NCBI GenBank assembly: GCA_937873495.1
Contig: CALMXZ010000010.1
Span: 372,001-436,000 of the forward strand
Source of the DNA: an uncultured Trueperaceae bacterium
Lineage (GTDB): Bacteria; Deinococcota; Deinococci; Deinococcales; Trueperaceae
Length of the DNA stretch: 64,000 nt
Reading direction: 5' to 3'
A program made the translations under genes and the position numbers. Position 1 is the first letter of the stretch. Each line of letters starts with the position of its first letter. Positions 56,351 through 64,000 of this stretch are shown here, in pieces. Below the pieces are notes generated by a model. The model did not search any database and was not told where the DNA came from. It saw nothing but the letters and a program-made list of their open reading frames with translations.

Positions 56351-57042
56351 GCCCCGAACATCCGCAACGTCCCGCCCCTGAGCTCGATGACGGCGTCGGG
56401 GCCGAGGTGGTCGCGGTCGGACTCGTGCGACGCCATGAACACCGTGCGCCCCCTGGCCTTGGCGGCCGTGACGCATTCGTCCATGAGGCGCTTGCCGAGG
56501 TCGTCGAGCGCAGCGTACGGCTCGTCGAGGAGCCAGAGGTCGGGGTCGAGGAGGAGCAGGCGCGCGAGCCCCAAGCGCTTCTTCATGCCGCTCGAGTAGG
56601 TCCGCACGAGCTTGTCGGCCGCCTGCTCGAGCCCGACGCCGGCGAGCGGCCCCTCGAACCCGGCCCCGCCGGCCGCCATGTCGCTCCGAGGTGCCCCCTC
56701 GCGGGGTCCTGGCGCGAGGGCGGCGGCCAGCTCGAGGTTCTCGCGTCCGGTCAGCAGGGGGAAGCTGCCGCCCATGACGCTCAGGAGGCCGAGCCGGGCG
56801 CGGGCGGCCGCGCCGTCGCGCGTGAGGTCGTGGCCGAAGACGAAGGCCTGGCCGCCGGCCGGCCTCAGGCGGGTGGCCAGCAGCCGCAGGAGCGTCGTCT
56901 TGCCGGTGCCGTTCGAACCGCGGAGCACGACGAGCCTCCCGGCCGCCACCTCGAGGTTGACGCCGCGCAGGACGTACTCGCCGCCCATGCGCCTGGTCAC
57001 TTCCCTGAGCTCGATGGCGAGCTCGTCGGTGCCGCCGCTCAT
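56347..57042 (-). CDS. ccmA: Heme ABC transporter ATP-binding protein CcmA
   Basis: A 231-residue ATPase with Walker A GSNGTGKTT, signature YSSGMKKRLGLARLLLLDPDLWLLDEPYAALDD with Walker B, and the switch His in MASHE. The YSSGMKKR signature is characteristic of CcmA. A Gly/Ala/Pro-rich insert of about 25 residues (PGPREGAPRSDMAAGGAG) lies before the signature. Its ATG overlaps the ccdA stop and its stop overlaps ccmB, so the three genes are tightly coupled. Confidence 0.94.
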   Translation of the reverse strand: MSGGTDELAIELREVTRRMGGEYVLRGVNLEVAAGRLVVLRGSNGTGKTTLLRLLATRLRPAGGQAFVFGHDLTRDGAAARARLGLLSVMGGSFPLLTGRENLELAAALAPGPREGAPRSDMAAGGAGFEGPLAGVGLEQAADKLVRTYSSGMKKRLGLARLLLLDPDLWLLDEPYAALDDLGKRLMDECVTAAKARGRTVFMASHESDRDHLGPDAVIELRGGTLRMFGA

Positions 57043-57743
57043 AGCTTGTCGAGGAGCCAGGCGGGCGTGATGTTGATGAGGTAGCCGTTCAGCACGGTGT
57101 ACAGGCCGGTGACCATGAGGACGCCGGCCACGAGGAGGAGTGCGCCCGCCACCCGCTCGACCCACGGCAGGAACCGGCGGAACCGGCGCGAGAAGCGCAT
57201 GAAGGGGTCGAGGAGCAGCGCGGCGGCGAGGAAGGGCACGGCCAGGCCGAGCGCGTAGACGGCGAGCAGCCCGACGCCGGCGCTCAGCGTGCCCGCCGCG
57301 CTCGCCATCGTGAGGATGGCGCCGAGGATCGGCCCGATGCACGGCGTCCAACCCGCCGCGAACGCCATGCCGAGGAGCACGGCGCCGAAGGGCGTGCGGG
57401 TCTCGCCCGAGTACTGCATGCGCGTGTCGCGGTAGAGCCACGGCAGCTTGATGACCCCGAGCATCACGAGCCCGAAGAGGATCACCAGGACTCCGCCGCC
57501 GAGGGTGAGGGCGCGCTGGTTGGTGCGCAGGAGCGAGCCGAGCGCGCTGGCGCCCGCCCCGAGCGCGATGAACACGAGCGAGAAGCCGAGCACGAAGGCA
57601 AGGGCGTTGCGGATGAGCACCGCCCGCTTGGCCTCGGCGCTGCCACCGACGTACGCCAGGTAGGACGGCACGAGGGGGAGCACGCACGGCGAGAGGAACG
57701 ACAGCACCCCCGCCACGAACGCGACGCCGATGCCCGGCGTCAT
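57039..57743 (-). CDS. ccdA: Cytochrome c biogenesis transmembrane protein CcdA
   Basis: A 234-residue membrane protein with six hydrophobic segments that passes electrons from cytoplasmic thioredoxin to CcmG. The redox cysteines are Cys20 in LSFLSPCVLPLVPSYLAYVGG and Cys134 in FAAGWTPCIGPILGAIL, both in the standard CcdA setting. It is first in the ccm cluster. No strong ribosome site precedes the ATG; a short upstream frame on the same strand ends overlapping it (ATGA). Confidence 0.95.
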   Translation of the reverse strand: MTPGIGVAFVAGVLSFLSPCVLPLVPSYLAYVGGSAEAKRAVLIRNALAFVLGFSLVFIALGAGASALGSLLRTNQRALTLGGGVLVILFGLVMLGVIKLPWLYRDTRMQYSGETRTPFGAVLLGMAFAAGWTPCIGPILGAILTMASAAGTLSAGVGLLAVYALGLAVPFLAAALLLDPFMRFSRRFRRFLPWVERVAGALLLVAGVLMVTGLYTVLNGYLINITPAWLLDKL

Positions 57744-58055
57744 GGCGCCCCGGCGGCCGCTGGACGCAGCGGGCGCGCCGGCCCGCGCGCGCTGCGGGCG
57801 GGTCTGGTGCTCGTGGGGGGAAGGAGGTCCATGGCGGCCCAAGCATGATACGAGAACCTCCCGCCGCGCGGGGAGGACATTGCTCCTTGGCGCCGCTCCT
57901 TGGTACCTGCGGTTCCGGGTCGGTTCCCACGCGGGTGCCACCGGGCGCCCGTCGTTAAGTTCGCCGCCGCCCGACGGCGCGCCGGGGGTAACATGACCCC
58001 CTGACGTTCTCACGGACCCGTCGCGCTGCGGCCGTCCGACCCGTGGAGGCTTTCG
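57744..58055. other. Divergent intergenic region between ccdA and the second NMT1-type importer
   Basis: About 310 bases. On the minus strand TATCAT (about 57850 to 57845) may be the -10 for ccdA. On the plus strand TAACAT (57989-57994) may be the -10 for the binding protein, and is spanned by the dyad GGGGGT-AACATG-ACCCCC (57984-58001), which could be an operator. A 30-codon frame on the minus strand from about 57833 ends at the ccdA ATG; it is Pro/Arg/Ala-rich and I do not call it a gene. Confidence 0.45.
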
Positions 58056-59096
58056 ATGTTCGCTCACACGAGAAAGTTGTTCGCCGCGCTGCTGGTGGCC
58101 GCGCTGGCGCTCGGCGCCGCTGCCGCCCAGGACACGCACGGCGTCGCGCCGCTCGCGCCGGCCCAGAAGGTGCGCGTCGCGTACGTTCCCATCCTCAAGT
58201 TCGCCACGCTCTACGTGGCCGCCGACCGGGGGCTGTTCGCCCAGTACGGCCTCGACGTCGATCTCGAGTCGGTGGCTTCCGGCACAGAGGCCATCGCGTT
58301 CCTCGAACAAGGGCAGATCGACGTCGGCGGCATCGCGATCGTGACGTCGCTCTGGAACGGCTGGAACCAGGGGATCGACATCCGCGTCTTCGCCCCCGGC
58401 GGTCTCGAGCCGTTCGTCGACAGCCCGACCAAGGTCCTGGCTCGCAAGGACCTGTACGACTCCGGCGCCGTGACGAACGCGGGCGACCTCAGGGGGCGCA
58501 CCGTCGCCTTCGCGGGTGGCCCCGGCAGCGGCGGCGAGTACCTCACGGCCAAGGCGCTCGAGGCCTACGGCCTCACCATCCGCGACGTCGAGATCGTGTC
58601 GATGGGCAACGGCGACATCCCCGCCGCGTTCGAGAACGGCTCCATCGACGCCGCCCTCCTCGGCTCCCCGTACGCCGACCAGGTGGAGGAGGCCCAGACG
58701 GCCGTCGCCATCGCGACCGACCTCGTCCCTGGCCTCATGACCGTGGCGTTCGTCGGTTCGGGCAAGTTCCTCAACGAGCGTTCCGAGGTCGCCGAGCGCT
58801 TCGCCCTCGCCCTCCTCGACGCGGCGCGCCTCATGCAGGGCGACGACTACTACGCGCCCGAGAACATCGCCGCCTACCTCCACTACGTGAACTCGACGGA
58901 GGACGCGATCGTCAACGGCACCCCCGTCCTCTACGACCCGAACCTGACCATCCCGGTCGAGGGCCTCGCCGACGTCGAGCGCGTGCACCGCGAGAACGGC
59001 CGCACCGACTACGACACGCCCATCGACCTGAACGTCGTGATCACCACGGCGTTCGCCGAGCGCGCCCTCGCCGCGGCCGGCACCTACCAGCCCTAG
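58056..59096 (+). CDS. ABC transporter substrate-binding protein, NMT1/SsuA-like (second system)
   Basis: A 346-residue exported protein with signal peptide KLFAALLVAALALGAAAAQ. The mature part has the NMT1/SsuA pattern: VRVAYVPILKFATLYVAADRGLFAQYGLDVDLE, ASGTEAIAFLEQGQIDVGGIA, DLRGRTVAFAGGPGSGGEYLTAKALEAYGL and GSIDAALLGSPYADQVE. GTGGAGG lies six bases before the ATG. It is the first gene of a plus-strand operon with an ATPase and a permease. Relative to the importer at the start of the window, it is closer to the SsuA consensus in the first domain. Substrate unknown. Confidence 0.9.
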   Translation: MFAHTRKLFAALLVAALALGAAAAQDTHGVAPLAPAQKVRVAYVPILKFATLYVAADRGLFAQYGLDVDLESVASGTEAIAFLEQGQIDVGGIAIVTSLWNGWNQGIDIRVFAPGGLEPFVDSPTKVLARKDLYDSGAVTNAGDLRGRTVAFAGGPGSGGEYLTAKALEAYGLTIRDVEIVSMGNGDIPAAFENGSIDAALLGSPYADQVEEAQTAVAIATDLVPGLMTVAFVGSGKFLNERSEVAERFALALLDAARLMQGDDYYAPENIAAYLHYVNSTEDAIVNGTPVLYDPNLTIPVEGLADVERVHRENGRTDYDTPIDLNVVITTAFAERALAAAGTYQP

Positions 59097-59137
59097 GCCC
59101 GCGCCGAAGCCTCAGCGCGCGCTAAAGACAAGCAGGC

Positions 59138-59920
59138 ATGACGCCCAAGATCGTCGCGGTCAAGGCGACCAAGAGGTACCCCTCGAAGGCAGGGATGGTG
59201 ACTGCCCTCGAGGGGTTCGACCTCGAGGTCGCCGAGGGCGAGTTCGTCTGTCTCGTCGGTCCGTCCGGCTGCGGTAAATCGACGTTCCTGCGCATCCTGG
59301 CCGGTCTGGACGACCTCACCGCCGGCGAGGCGCGCATCGTGCCGGGCGCGGACCCGCGCCGGCCGCTCAACAACGTCGTTTTCCAGGAGTACGCGGTCTT
59401 CCCCTGGAAGACGGTCCGCGACAACGTCGCCTTCGGCCTCCAGATGCGCGGGCTCGGCAAGGCCGAGCGCTACGCCGTCGTGGAGCGGTGGCTCTCGAAG
59501 GTCGGTCTGAAGCGCTTCGCCGACTACTACCCGTCGCAGATCTCCGGCGGCATGAAGCAGCGCGTCTCGATAGCGCGCGCGCTGGCCAACGACCCGGAGG
59601 TCCTCCTGATGGACGAGCCGCTCGGCGCGCTCGACGCGCAGACGCGCGCCGTGCTGCAAGAGGAGCTGCTGCGCATCTGGGAGGAGACCCACAAGACGGT
59701 GCTGTACGTGACCCACTCCATCGAGGAGGCCGTGCTGCTCGGCGACAGGGTCGTGCTCATGACGGCCCACCCCGGCACGAAGAAGTCCGAGTTCGTCGTC
59801 GACCTCCCCAGACCACGCGACCTCGCCACCACCGCCACCCCGGAGTTCGCCGCGCTCACGGGCGCCATCTGGGAGGACCTCAGGGACGAGGTCCGCCGCG
59901 CCATGGAGGCCCAGGCGTGA
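59138..59920 (+). CDS. ABC transporter ATP-binding protein, nitrate/sulfonate/taurine type (second system)
   Basis: A 260-residue ATPase with Walker A GPSGCGKST (residues 41-49), Q-loop FQEYAVFPWKTV, signature ISGGMKQR, Walker B VLLMDEPLGALDAQTR and switch His in VTHSIEEAVLLGDRV. These fit SsuB/TauB/NrtD. It ends by overlapping the permease start (GTGA). It lies 41 bases after the binding-protein gene. Confidence 0.92.
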   Translation: MTPKIVAVKATKRYPSKAGMVTALEGFDLEVAEGEFVCLVGPSGCGKSTFLRILAGLDDLTAGEARIVPGADPRRPLNNVVFQEYAVFPWKTVRDNVAFGLQMRGLGKAERYAVVERWLSKVGLKRFADYYPSQISGGMKQRVSIARALANDPEVLLMDEPLGALDAQTRAVLQEELLRIWEETHKTVLYVTHSIEEAVLLGDRVVLMTAHPGTKKSEFVVDLPRPRDLATTATPEFAALTGAIWEDLRDEVRRAMEAQA

Positions 59921-60954
59921 GCGCCGGGCCGACCGCCGGCCGCGGGGCGGGCGCGTGGCTCACGCCGCTCGTGGTCCTGGCCGCCCTGCTGGCGGCCGCC
60001 GGTCTCCTGGGGTTGTGGCGGTCGTGGTGGTGGGCGCTCCTCGGCGCCGGCTTCGTGCTCGTGGTCCTGGCCGCCGAGGGCGCCTCGCGCCGCCTGCCGT
60101 TCCGCTTCCAGACGCCCTTCGAACGGGCCCTGGCCTGGCTCTTCCCGCTCCTGGTCCTGGCGGCGTGGGAGTGGCTTAGCACGAGCGGGGTCCTGAACCC
60201 GCGCTGGTTCCCTCCGCCCAGCCGCATCCTTGGCGCCCTCTGGGACCTGACGATCAACTACGACCGCTTCTCGGGCACGTCGCTCGTCGGCCGCCCGTGG
60301 CTCATCCCTGCGCGCTTGGCGGAGCAGGGCTGGCCGGGCGTCGTGGCCCTCTTCAACGAGAGCCATGTCTGGGCGACGCTCTCGCGCGTCATCATCGGCT
60401 TCGCGCTCGGGGCCGTGCCCGCCCTCCTCGTCGGGATGGTCATGGGGCTCAACCGCACGGTGCGCACCATGCTCGACTCGACGATGTCGGCGATCTACGT
60501 GCTGCCCAAGATCGCCATCTTCCCGATCCTCATGCTCGTGTTCCCCGACCCGTTCGGCGAGGGGCCGAAGGTGACGGTCGTCGCCATCTCGGCGTTCTTC
60601 CTCGTCGCCCTCTCGACCATGGCCGGCGTCCAGGGGATAGACAAGGTCCTGTTGCAGGCGGGGCGCAACTTCGGCGCCAACCGCTGGCAGATGCTCAGGC
60701 ACGTCATCCTGCCAGGCGCCCTTCCCATCGTCTTCAACGGCCTCAGGCTCGCGCTCGGCACGGCGCTCATCGTCATCGTGGCGGTGGAGTTCGTGCGCGC
60801 CAAGACGGGGGTCGGTTACCTCGTCTACTACCACTGGCAGGTCCTCGGCACGCCGAAGATGTACGCGGCGCTGCTGGTCGTCATGGTGCTCGGGGTGGGT
60901 CTCACGGCGCTCCTGCAGCTCGTAGAGCGCCTAGCTATGCCATGGCGCCGCTAG
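59917..60954 (+). CDS. ABC transporter permease, nitrate/sulfonate/taurine type (second system)
   Basis: A 345-residue permease, longer than most of its family (about 260) because of an extra N-terminal part with two hydrophobic helices (about residues 14-50) and a longer external loop (about 115-150). The core has FALGAVPALLVGMVMGLNRTVRTMLD, the proline-rich VLPKIAIFPILMLVF and the EAA loop FGANRWQMLRHVILPGALPIVFNGLRLALG. The GTG overlaps the ATPase stop by four bases. Its last codons run into the first copy of a palindromic repeat. Confidence 0.9.
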   Translation: MSAGPTAGRGAGAWLTPLVVLAALLAAAGLLGLWRSWWWALLGAGFVLVVLAAEGASRRLPFRFQTPFERALAWLFPLLVLAAWEWLSTSGVLNPRWFPPPSRILGALWDLTINYDRFSGTSLVGRPWLIPARLAEQGWPGVVALFNESHVWATLSRVIIGFALGAVPALLVGMVMGLNRTVRTMLDSTMSAIYVLPKIAIFPILMLVFPDPFGEGPKVTVVAISAFFLVALSTMAGVQGIDKVLLQAGRNFGANRWQMLRHVILPGALPIVFNGLRLALGTALIVIVAVEFVRAKTGVGYLVYYHWQVLGTPKMYAALLVVMVLGVGLTALLQLVERLAMPWRR

Positions 60955-61046
60955 GCGCCATCGTATAGCCGCTATGCCATGGCGCCGTTAGGCGCCGCCG
61001 CAATGGTCGCCATGCCATGGCACCACTAGACGCCGTCGCATAGCGG
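60934..61046. repeat. Three tandem palindromic repeat units
   Basis: Three degenerate units of 37-38 bases begin at 60934, 60971 and 61009. Each has ATGCCATGGC followed by GCGCC-n-CTAGGCGCC-like halves that can fold back (GGCGCC with GGCGCC), then a variable TCGTATAGCC-type end. The first unit covers the last codons of the permease gene; the array ends before the convergent membrane-protein gene. It may act as a terminator or be a REP-like element. Confidence 0.7.
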
Positions 61047-61062
61047 CCACGCCGTCGAGGGG

Positions 61063-62169
61063 CTAGCCGGCCGGTGCGTCCTCGTCGGACCCCGCGCCGC
61101 GGCGCCAGGCCGCTCCGCTCAACACCGGACCTACGAGCATGCGCAGGTAGAACGTGAAGATGCGCCACGCCAGGATGGCGGCCGCCACCGGCGCGCGCGC
61201 TTTCGAGGCGTCATCGACGCCGGCCACGATCATCGCCCCGCCGGCCGGGCCGTTCAGGTCCTCGGCGCGCTCCGGCTCGTGCTCCGCCACCGGCGCGGCC
61301 GCGGCGACGGCGCTGCGGTTGCTGAGGCGCATGAGGCTGGCCGTGCCGAGCTCCAGCAGCCCGACGCCGCCGGGGGTGGGGAAGAACGACGACGCTACGG
61401 ACGGTACCTGGGCGCTGGCCATGGTCGGGAGCAGCGGCGCCGCCGGTCGCATGGAGGCGACCATCACGTAGAACGTGAAGTAGGTGGTGAAGTACACGAG
61501 GAAGGTCGCGGAGTGGAGCGCGGCCTGCAGCCGCAGCGGCGCGCGCTGCAACCCCGTGCTGGCGCTCTCGACCCGCTCGAGGAAGCCGGTCGCCTTGCCG
61601 TGCCACCGCCGCAGGCCCGGCAGCCGCAGGGCGCTCGCGGCCAGGCCCGTCAACCAGCGCAGCCTGAAGGTCAGGACGGCCACGACGAGCAGCGCGCAGA
61701 CGAACGTGGCGACGGCCACCAGCTCGGGGCGGGCGTTGCCGAGCAGGCGTGTCGAGCGTCCGAGGACGAGGACGCTGACGGGGAAGGACCAGCCGAGGAA
61801 CACGAGGTCGAGGGCCCAGACGCGGACGTTGATCGTCCAGGCCGTCGCGGCCGGCATGCCGCCTGAGGTGAGGGAGAACGCCACGGCCGGCGCCTGACCG
61901 GCCGAGCTCGGCGTGATCGCCGCGCTCGTCAGGCCGAGGGCGTACGCCCGCAGCGCCCGCATGAAGGCGAGGTCGGCGCCGGCGTGGCGCGCCAGCCAGC
62001 GCAGCCGCAGTGCCCCGGACAGGTAGTTGAGGCAGGCGAGCCCGAAGCCGCAGAGGTACGCCCAATACGGCACGCCAAGCGCCGTGCGGATGTCTTCCCC
62101 CAGCGCCCAGAAGGTGATGCCGACACTGCCGAGGCCGATGACTACGGCTATGACGACGGCCCTGATCAC
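61063..62169 (-). CDS. UPF0104 / lysylphosphatidylglycerol-synthase-TM (YbhN-like) membrane protein
   Basis: A 368-residue membrane protein with about eight hydrophobic segments. Family features: LNYLSGALRLRWLARHAGADLAFMRALRAYALGLTSAAITPSSAGQAPAVAFSL near the N-terminus and SSFFPTPGGVGLLELGTASLM near the C-terminus (the PGGxGxxE motif). Related proteins include the flippase-like part of MprF and AglD-like proteins; some may move lipids or glycolipids. No catalytic synthase domain is attached. An Ala/Pro/Glu-rich loop (about 295-335) is unusual. The GTG has AAGG five bases before it. It starts 14 bases after the GGDEF gene and is probably cotranscribed with it. Confidence 0.82.
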   Translation of the reverse strand: MIRAVVIAVVIGLGSVGITFWALGEDIRTALGVPYWAYLCGFGLACLNYLSGALRLRWLARHAGADLAFMRALRAYALGLTSAAITPSSAGQAPAVAFSLTSGGMPAATAWTINVRVWALDLVFLGWSFPVSVLVLGRSTRLLGNARPELVAVATFVCALLVVAVLTFRLRWLTGLAASALRLPGLRRWHGKATGFLERVESASTGLQRAPLRLQAALHSATFLVYFTTYFTFYVMVASMRPAAPLLPTMASAQVPSVASSFFPTPGGVGLLELGTASLMRLSNRSAVAAAAPVAEHEPERAEDLNGPAGGAMIVAGVDDASKARAPVAAAILAWRIFTFYLRMLVGPVLSGAAWRRGAGSDEDAPAG

Positions 62170-62183
62170 GCGACCTTGACGCC

Positions 62184-63869
62184 CTACGCGCCGACGCGGT
62201 TCTTGCCGAGGCGCTTGGCTTCGTAGAGGTTCGTGTCGGCCCGCATCAGGACGGTCGACTGGTCGTCGAGCTCCTCGGAGGTCGCGACGCCGACGCTCAC
62301 CGTCACGTGGAGGCGATGGGCCTCCATCGCCTTGCGCGGCACGATCGCTAGCACCTTGTTGGCGACCTCGAGCGCTCCGCGCAGGTCCGTCTCGGGCAGG
62401 AGGATCACGAACTCCTCGCCCCCGAGCCGCGCGACGACGTCGACCTCGCGCGTGCACTCAGTGAGGGCTTGCGCGGCCGTGCGGAGGACGGCGTCGCCGA
62501 CGACGTGGGTATAAGTGTCGTTGAGGCGCTTGAAGTCGTCCAGGTCGACCATAAGCAAGCTGAAGGGGTGCCCGCCGCGGCGGAAGCGCAAGAGCTCGAT
62601 CGACAGGGCGTCCTCGAACGCCCTGCGGTTGGGGACGCCGGTCAGGGAGTCGGTGCGCGAGAGGCGTTCGAGGTGGGCGGCCTGGGCCTCCAACCGCTCG
62701 TGCAGCTGGCGCAGGTCCGTGTAGGCGTGCGCGAGCTCGACGTTGCGCAGCCGGTCGATCTCGCGGTCCTTGCGCATGCGCTCGACATCGAACTGGACCT
62801 GGAGCAGCTGGGTCCTGCGGTCGGAGAGCTGCATCAGCGTCTGCTGGTTGAGCTCGAAGAAGCTCTCGAAGTGCGTCAGCGCCTCCTCCCACCGCCCCAG
62901 GCGCTTGAGGGCGTCGGCCATGGCCCTATGCGCCGCGGCCGCGTCGACCGGGGCGCCGCTCGCGGTGCTCCGCTCGAGGGCGTGCGCGAGGGGGACGAGC
63001 GCCAGCTCCGGCTCGCCGTGGGCGAGGTGGACGCGACCGAGGCCGACGAGCGCCTGGCCGTCCGCCTGCTCGACCGACTCGCCCCGCAAGCTGATGCACT
63101 TCTCGAACGATTGGCGGGCCTCGTCCAGCTTCCCTTCCTCGAGGCTCAGGTCGCCGAGGCCGAGCAGGGCGAAGCGCTTGCCGTAGGCGTCGGAGCGCTC
63201 GAAGCACTCTTCGAAGGCGCGCCGCGCCGCGGCGCCGTCGCCCTGCTGCTGATGGGCGAGGCCGATGATGCGCAGGGCGGTGGAGGTGTCGCGGACGGCG
63301 TGCCGGGAGACGGAGGCCGCCTCCAGCCCGCGCAGCGCGTACTCGAGCGCCAGCTCCGGCTGACCGAGGTCGAGGTAGACGCGCGCGATGCCGTTGAGCG
63401 GCCCCGCGACCGCCTCGGGCGCCGAGCGCTCCAGGATGTCGAGGGCGACGGAGTGGTGGGCGAGCGCGTGTTGATAGAGCCCCACGGCGTGGTGACACCA
63501 GCCGAGGCCGACGGAGGCGAAGGCCTCGCCTCTCTCGTCGCCGATGTGGCGCCTGAGGTGGGCCTCGAGCTGCGCCACCTGGAGGGACGCGACGTAGTCG
63601 CTGCGTCTGAACAGGCTGATAGCCAGGGTCGTGGCAGCGTTCGCCAGGCTGGCCGCCGTCGCCGGGTCCAGTTCGGCGACGCAGGCGTCCCACTCGCGCG
63701 GGTCCGCCGTCGGGTCGAGGCCGACATGCGCCAAGGCTTCGCGGCCGTGGCGCATCGCCTCGTCGTAGTTGAACTCGTGGTTAGCCGCCGCCGCCGCTGC
63801 CGATAGCTCGCGCAAACGGGCGTCGGGTGGGAGCACGCTCTGCGCCATGGCCGTGTACCCGTCCTCCAC
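62184..63869 (-). CDS. TPR-containing diguanylate cyclase (GGDEF)
   Basis: A 561-residue cytoplasmic protein. Residues 30-330 hold about seven TPR-like repeats (for example PLNGIARVYLDLGQPELALEYALRGLEAA, ALLGLGDLSLEEGKLDEARQSFEKCISL), then a coiled coil (about 345-405) and a GGDEF domain (about 405-561). The active site is GGEEF at 483-487, so c-di-GMP synthesis is expected, and an RxxD inhibitory site lies at 474-477, exactly five residues before it. SLTGVPNRRAFEDAL and VDLDDFKRLNDTYTHVVGDAVL are typical. The TPRs probably sense a protein partner. The start may be this GTG or the ATG at 63848; neither has a well-spaced ribosome site. Confidence 0.92.
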   Translation of the reverse strand: MEDGYTAMAQSVLPPDARLRELSAAAAAANHEFNYDEAMRHGREALAHVGLDPTADPREWDACVAELDPATAASLANAATTLAISLFRRSDYVASLQVAQLEAHLRRHIGDERGEAFASVGLGWCHHAVGLYQHALAHHSVALDILERSAPEAVAGPLNGIARVYLDLGQPELALEYALRGLEAASVSRHAVRDTSTALRIIGLAHQQQGDGAAARRAFEECFERSDAYGKRFALLGLGDLSLEEGKLDEARQSFEKCISLRGESVEQADGQALVGLGRVHLAHGEPELALVPLAHALERSTASGAPVDAAAAHRAMADALKRLGRWEEALTHFESFFELNQQTLMQLSDRRTQLLQVQFDVERMRKDREIDRLRNVELAHAYTDLRQLHERLEAQAAHLERLSRTDSLTGVPNRRAFEDALSIELLRFRRGGHPFSLLMVDLDDFKRLNDTYTHVVGDAVLRTAAQALTECTREVDVVARLGGEEFVILLPETDLRGALEVANKVLAIVPRKAMEAHRLHVTVSVGVATSEELDDQSTVLMRADTNLYEAKRLGKNRVGA

Positions 63870-63922
63870 CTCTCCCGGATCTGTTCCTATTATGCCCGAT
63901 GGGGGCGGCGCCTGGTCGTTGC

Positions 63923-64000
63923 TCAGCGCTGCCAGCGGTCTGCGTACTCGGGGCTGGCGGTCACGGGCAGGCGCCCCCTGAGGAAGTCGCGCTCGCTCTC
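63923..64000 (-). CDS. C-terminal end of an unidentified gene
   Basis: The last 25 codons of a minus-strand frame that enters from beyond the window, ending FLRGRLPVTASPEYADRWQR and stop. The frame is open to the window edge with codon use like its neighbours. It is too short to identify. It lies 53 bases before the GGDEF gene on the same strand. Confidence 0.4.
   Translation of the reverse strand, partial: ESERDFLRGRLPVTASPEYADRWQR

Noticed and set aside
57740-57833. A 30-codon minus-strand frame ending on the ccdA start codon
   Set aside because: Pro/Arg/Ala-rich and probably chance in GC-rich sequence; the overlap with the ccdA ATG is suggestive of a leader peptide but no regulatory codons or ribosome site support it.

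Overview
This window is a dense, high-GC stretch of bacterial chromosome in which almost every base lies in a gene or a short regulatory gap. The gene content suggests a Deinococcota bacterium, probably outside Deinococcus and Thermus and possibly Truepera-like. The reasons are: a glutaminyl-tRNA synthetase carrying a C-terminal GatB/YqeY domain, a DnaJ without a zinc finger in a dnaK-grpE-dnaJ cluster, a short EF-Ts, compact AddB and AddA, and several promoters whose TANNNT -10 box sits 6-7 bases before the start codon, as in the leaderless transcripts known from Deinococcus. The family placement is inference; no rRNA or tRNA gene is present to confirm it. I saw no insertion sequence, prophage, CRISPR array or plasmid function.

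Layout. 1-4.1 kb: the end of an ABC-2 permease, a minus-strand nitrate/sulfonate/taurine-type ABC importer, and a glycerophosphodiester phosphodiesterase. 4.1-7.6 kb: a class III CoA-transferase, a LexA repressor with a clear promoter and operator, a divergent Crp/Fnr regulator and the Fe-S carrier NfuA. 7.7-12.7 kb: a complete BMP-family nucleoside ABC importer. 12.7-18.3 kb: a YciI protein, then a peptide importer (binding protein and two permeases) with a serine peptidase/beta-lactamase-fold enzyme. 18.3-23.2 kb: dnaK-grpE-dnaJ and a parvulin-type prolyl isomerase. 23.4-33.2 kb: a YyaL/SSP411 protein, a methyltransferase, a small membrane protein, addB-addA preceded by a long inverted repeat, and two small uncharacterised genes. 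33.3-39.5 kb: a class-A beta-lactamase-like protein, a cold-shock protein with an Arg/Gly tail, DoxX, NagA and GlnRS. 39.5-44.7 kb: the minus-strand operon rpsB-tsf-pyrH-frr-cdsA and a secreted TPR protein.

45-57.8 kb is a respiratory assembly region. ctaA-ctaB-SURF1 make heme A and help assemble cytochrome oxidase. After a convergent transaldolase comes a minus-strand System I cytochrome c maturation cluster, ccdA-ccmA-ccmB-ccmC-ccmD-ccmE-ccmF-ccmG-ccmH, followed by a CcmI-like protein fused to a cytochrome c domain and then a Rieske protein. CcdA and CcmG/H supply reductant to apocytochrome, CcmABCDE deliver heme, and CcmF/H/I attach it; the last two genes are a c-type cytochrome and an Fe-S protein of the electron chain. 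58-61 kb holds a second nitrate/sulfonate/taurine-type importer ending in a small array of palindromic repeats. 61-64 kb holds a UPF0104/flippase-like membrane protein, a TPR-GGDEF diguanylate cyclase and the end of one more gene.

The observations I would look at first are the CcmI-cytochrome c fusion, the 28-base near-perfect inverted repeat against the addAB promoter, the inverted repeats at the lexA and dnaK promoters, an AddB that keeps its Fe-S cysteines but appears to have lost nuclease residues, and a BglII-like ExQ nuclease/winged-helix candidate overlapping the end of addA. I did not find a clear multi-gene system of unknown type.
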